Assembly (NCBI RefSeq): GCF_001509555.1
Contig: NZ_LMAS01000001.1
Location: 688,969 to 752,968 of the forward strand
DNA length: 64,000 bases
Reading direction: 5' to 3'
Origin: Bacillus sp. FJAT-29937
GTDB taxonomy: Bacteria > Bacillota > Bacilli > Bacillales > Cytobacillaceae
Under the pieces are notes generated by a model. That model ran no database searches. It was not told where the DNA came from and saw only the letters and a program-made list of their open reading frames with translations. This document shows, in pieces, positions 62,841 through 64,000 of the stretch. The first letter of the stretch is position 1. Every line of letters starts with the position of its first letter. A program made the translations under genes and the position numbers.

Positions 62841-64000
62841 TTAATGAGCAACCCCGATTTTTTTATTGTAATTAATTAGGCTTGACACTGTTGCTAAAAG
62901 GAGACCTGCGACAACAAATACCATTAACGCCAAGAAATAAGAATCTGTGATTGAAACAATAATACCGATATATATTGGTGTTACTATACCCGCAATATTT
63001 CCAGCAAAATTCATACATCCACCAACAGTACCAATATGCTCTCTTTGCGAGATTGCAGCAGGTATACTCCAATACAATCCACCCCAACGAAGAAAAAATA
63101 ATGCAATTGAAAGTGTAGTAATTGCCATCGTTACCGAAGTAGACCGGCTTAAAAGAAAAATTGCGATGGCCGTCATGATACCTGCAATTGAGAGCATTGT
63201 CCTCATTACTGTGTTAAAATTACCACCTTTATCGCGCCACTTATCTGTGATTAATCCGCCTATAATTTCCCCGATAAAACCAGAGCCAAAAATGATTAAT
63301 ATCGATCCCCCAATTGCTTTAATATCTAAATTTTGTGTTTTTGCAAGATAGGATGGCCCCCAAGTCATTAGTCCGTAAAAAACTGTGTTAAACGAAAACC
63401 AGCCGAGACACATACACCAGAAATTGCGAGCTTTTAAGTAATCTTTAGCACCAATTTTTACTCCTGAAGCATTACGTTTATGTTCTTCATACTCTTCCTC
63501 GAGAGCCTTCCGAATATATTCACGTTCTGCCTCGTTTACTTTTGGGTTACCATTTGGCCCCCCTTTTATAACTCTCCATGCTAACCAAGCTATGATGATA
63601 GTAAGGATTCCAGCCCCAATTAATGCACCGCGCCATCCTCCAAACCATGCCATAAAAGCAATAATAATTGGTCCTCCAACGGCAGTTCCTAACGGTGCAC
63701 CACTATCAATAATAGTAGCCCCACGGCCTCTTTCTTTGGAACTCAGCCATATGGATTGTAGCTTTGAGGCCCCCGGCATAACCGGAGCTTCTGTAATTCC
63801 TAGCAAAACCCTTAGGAATATTAATGATTTTGCACCCATGATAAAGCCTGTTAATGTTTGAACGATTCCCCAGCTTATGGCTGCGCCATAAACTACCTTA
63901 TCTGGACGATATTTGTCCGCAAGCCAACCTGATGGGACTTGCATTAGAGCATATCCCCAAAAGAAGGAACTAAGGATGACACCGACTATTGCAGGATCTA
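62841..64000 (-). CDS. MFS transporter, ACS (organic anion) family, partial
   Basis: The reading frame runs off the right edge, so about 40 N-terminal residues are missing. Visible are FWGYALMQVPSGWLADKYRPDKVVYG (helix 2 to loop 2-3), FLRVLLGITEAPVMPGASKLQSIWLSSKERGRG and about ten helices, the pattern of the anion:cation symporter family (hexuronate, galactonate, phthalate types). It lies 20 bp before the AMDase-like gene on the same strand, and so probably imports its substrate. Confidence 0.88.
   Translation of the reverse strand, partial: DPAIVGVILSSFFWGYALMQVPSGWLADKYRPDKVVYGAAISWGIVQTLTGFIMGAKSLIFLRVLLGITEAPVMPGASKLQSIWLSSKERGRGATIIDSGAPLGTAVGGPIIIAFMAWFGGWRGALIGAGILTIIIAWLAWRVIKGGPNGNPKVNEAEREYIRKALEEEYEEHKRNASGVKIGAKDYLKARNFWCMCLGWFSFNTVFYGLMTWGPSYLAKTQNLDIKAIGGSILIIFGSGFIGEIIGGLITDKWRDKGGNFNTVMRTMLSIAGIMTAIAIFLLSRSTSVTMAITTLSIALFFLRWGGLYWSIPAAISQREHIGTVGGCMNFAGNIAGIVTPIYIGIIVSITDSYFLALMVFVVAGLLLATVSSLINYNKKIGVAH

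Noticed and set aside
1..64000. CRISPR arrays, insertion sequences, prophage, rRNA
   Set aside because: No regularly spaced direct repeats, transposase-like proteins, phage structural genes or rRNA stretches were found by reading.

Overview
The window comes from the chromosome of a low-GC, aerobic, endospore-forming Bacillaceae (Bacillus in the wide sense). The signs are: strong AGGAGG-type ribosome binding sites, TTG/GTG starts, orthologues of many Bacillus subtilis genes (ykvS, ykvI, clpE, mhqR, kinD, ykvT, ccpN, ppsR, lutABC, floT-yuaF, sigI-rsgI, tgl, yjlC-ndh), two alpha/beta small acid-soluble spore proteins (SASPs), two YjcZ-type peptides and a spore transglutaminase. No phage, insertion sequence, CRISPR array or rRNA operon was seen. 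There is one tRNA gene.

Layout. 0-12.6 kb: ykv-like block with ykvS, a CPBP protease, a lipoprotein, ykvI, clpE under a double CtsR operator, an M3 oligopeptidase, mhqR next to the sporulation kinase kinD, a small-molecule kinase and a fosmidomycin-resistance-type exporter. 12.7-16.3 kb: fixABCX, an electron-bifurcating flavoprotein operon. 16.6-21.3 kb: ZIP transporter, Spo0E-like phosphatase, a PAS histidine kinase and a chemoreceptor. 21.6-24.9 kb: two-gene fused 2-oxoacid:ferredoxin oxidoreductase. 25.2-27.3 kb: acyltransferase, tRNA-Arg(CCT), CwlC-like amidase. 27.4-34.7 kb: lutABC and then ccpN-ppsR-ppdK. 34.8-43.4 kb: radical SAM protein, tiny spore-type genes, Ktr channel, SASP, sigI-rsgI and a DUF5667 surface protein. 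43.5-51.4 kb: prfC, ykvT, yjcZ-like genes, floT-yuaF, a Gly/Phe/Tyr-rich protein, a second SASP and a small XRE regulator. 51.5-60.4 kb: tgl, two cysteine-free glutamate-synthase-like paralogues, DUF2071 protein, M20 amidohydrolase, pepT, yjlC-ndh with a Rex box. 60.9-64.0 kb: a catabolic cluster (FAH-family enzyme, arylmalonate-decarboxylase-like enzyme, MFS transporter cut by the window edge).

How the genes fit. Much of the window sits around pyruvate and reducing power: LutABC makes pyruvate from lactate, the fused oxidoreductase couples a 2-oxoacid (probably pyruvate) to ferredoxin, FixABCX can generate low-potential electrons from NADH while passing others to quinone, PpdK turns pyruvate into PEP under PpsR control, and Ndh re-oxidises NADH under Rex. 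Two exact matches to the CcpN operator consensus lie on the ccpN-ppsR-ppdK promoter, which suggests that the gluconeogenesis repressor controls its own operon and ppdK. Two sigma-I-like promoters, one before sigI and one before the DUF5667 gene, suggest that this surface protein belongs to the SigI regulon. A second theme is sporulation: KinD, a PAS kinase, Spo0E-like phosphatase, SASPs, YjcZ peptides, YkvT, CwlC-like amidase and Tgl.
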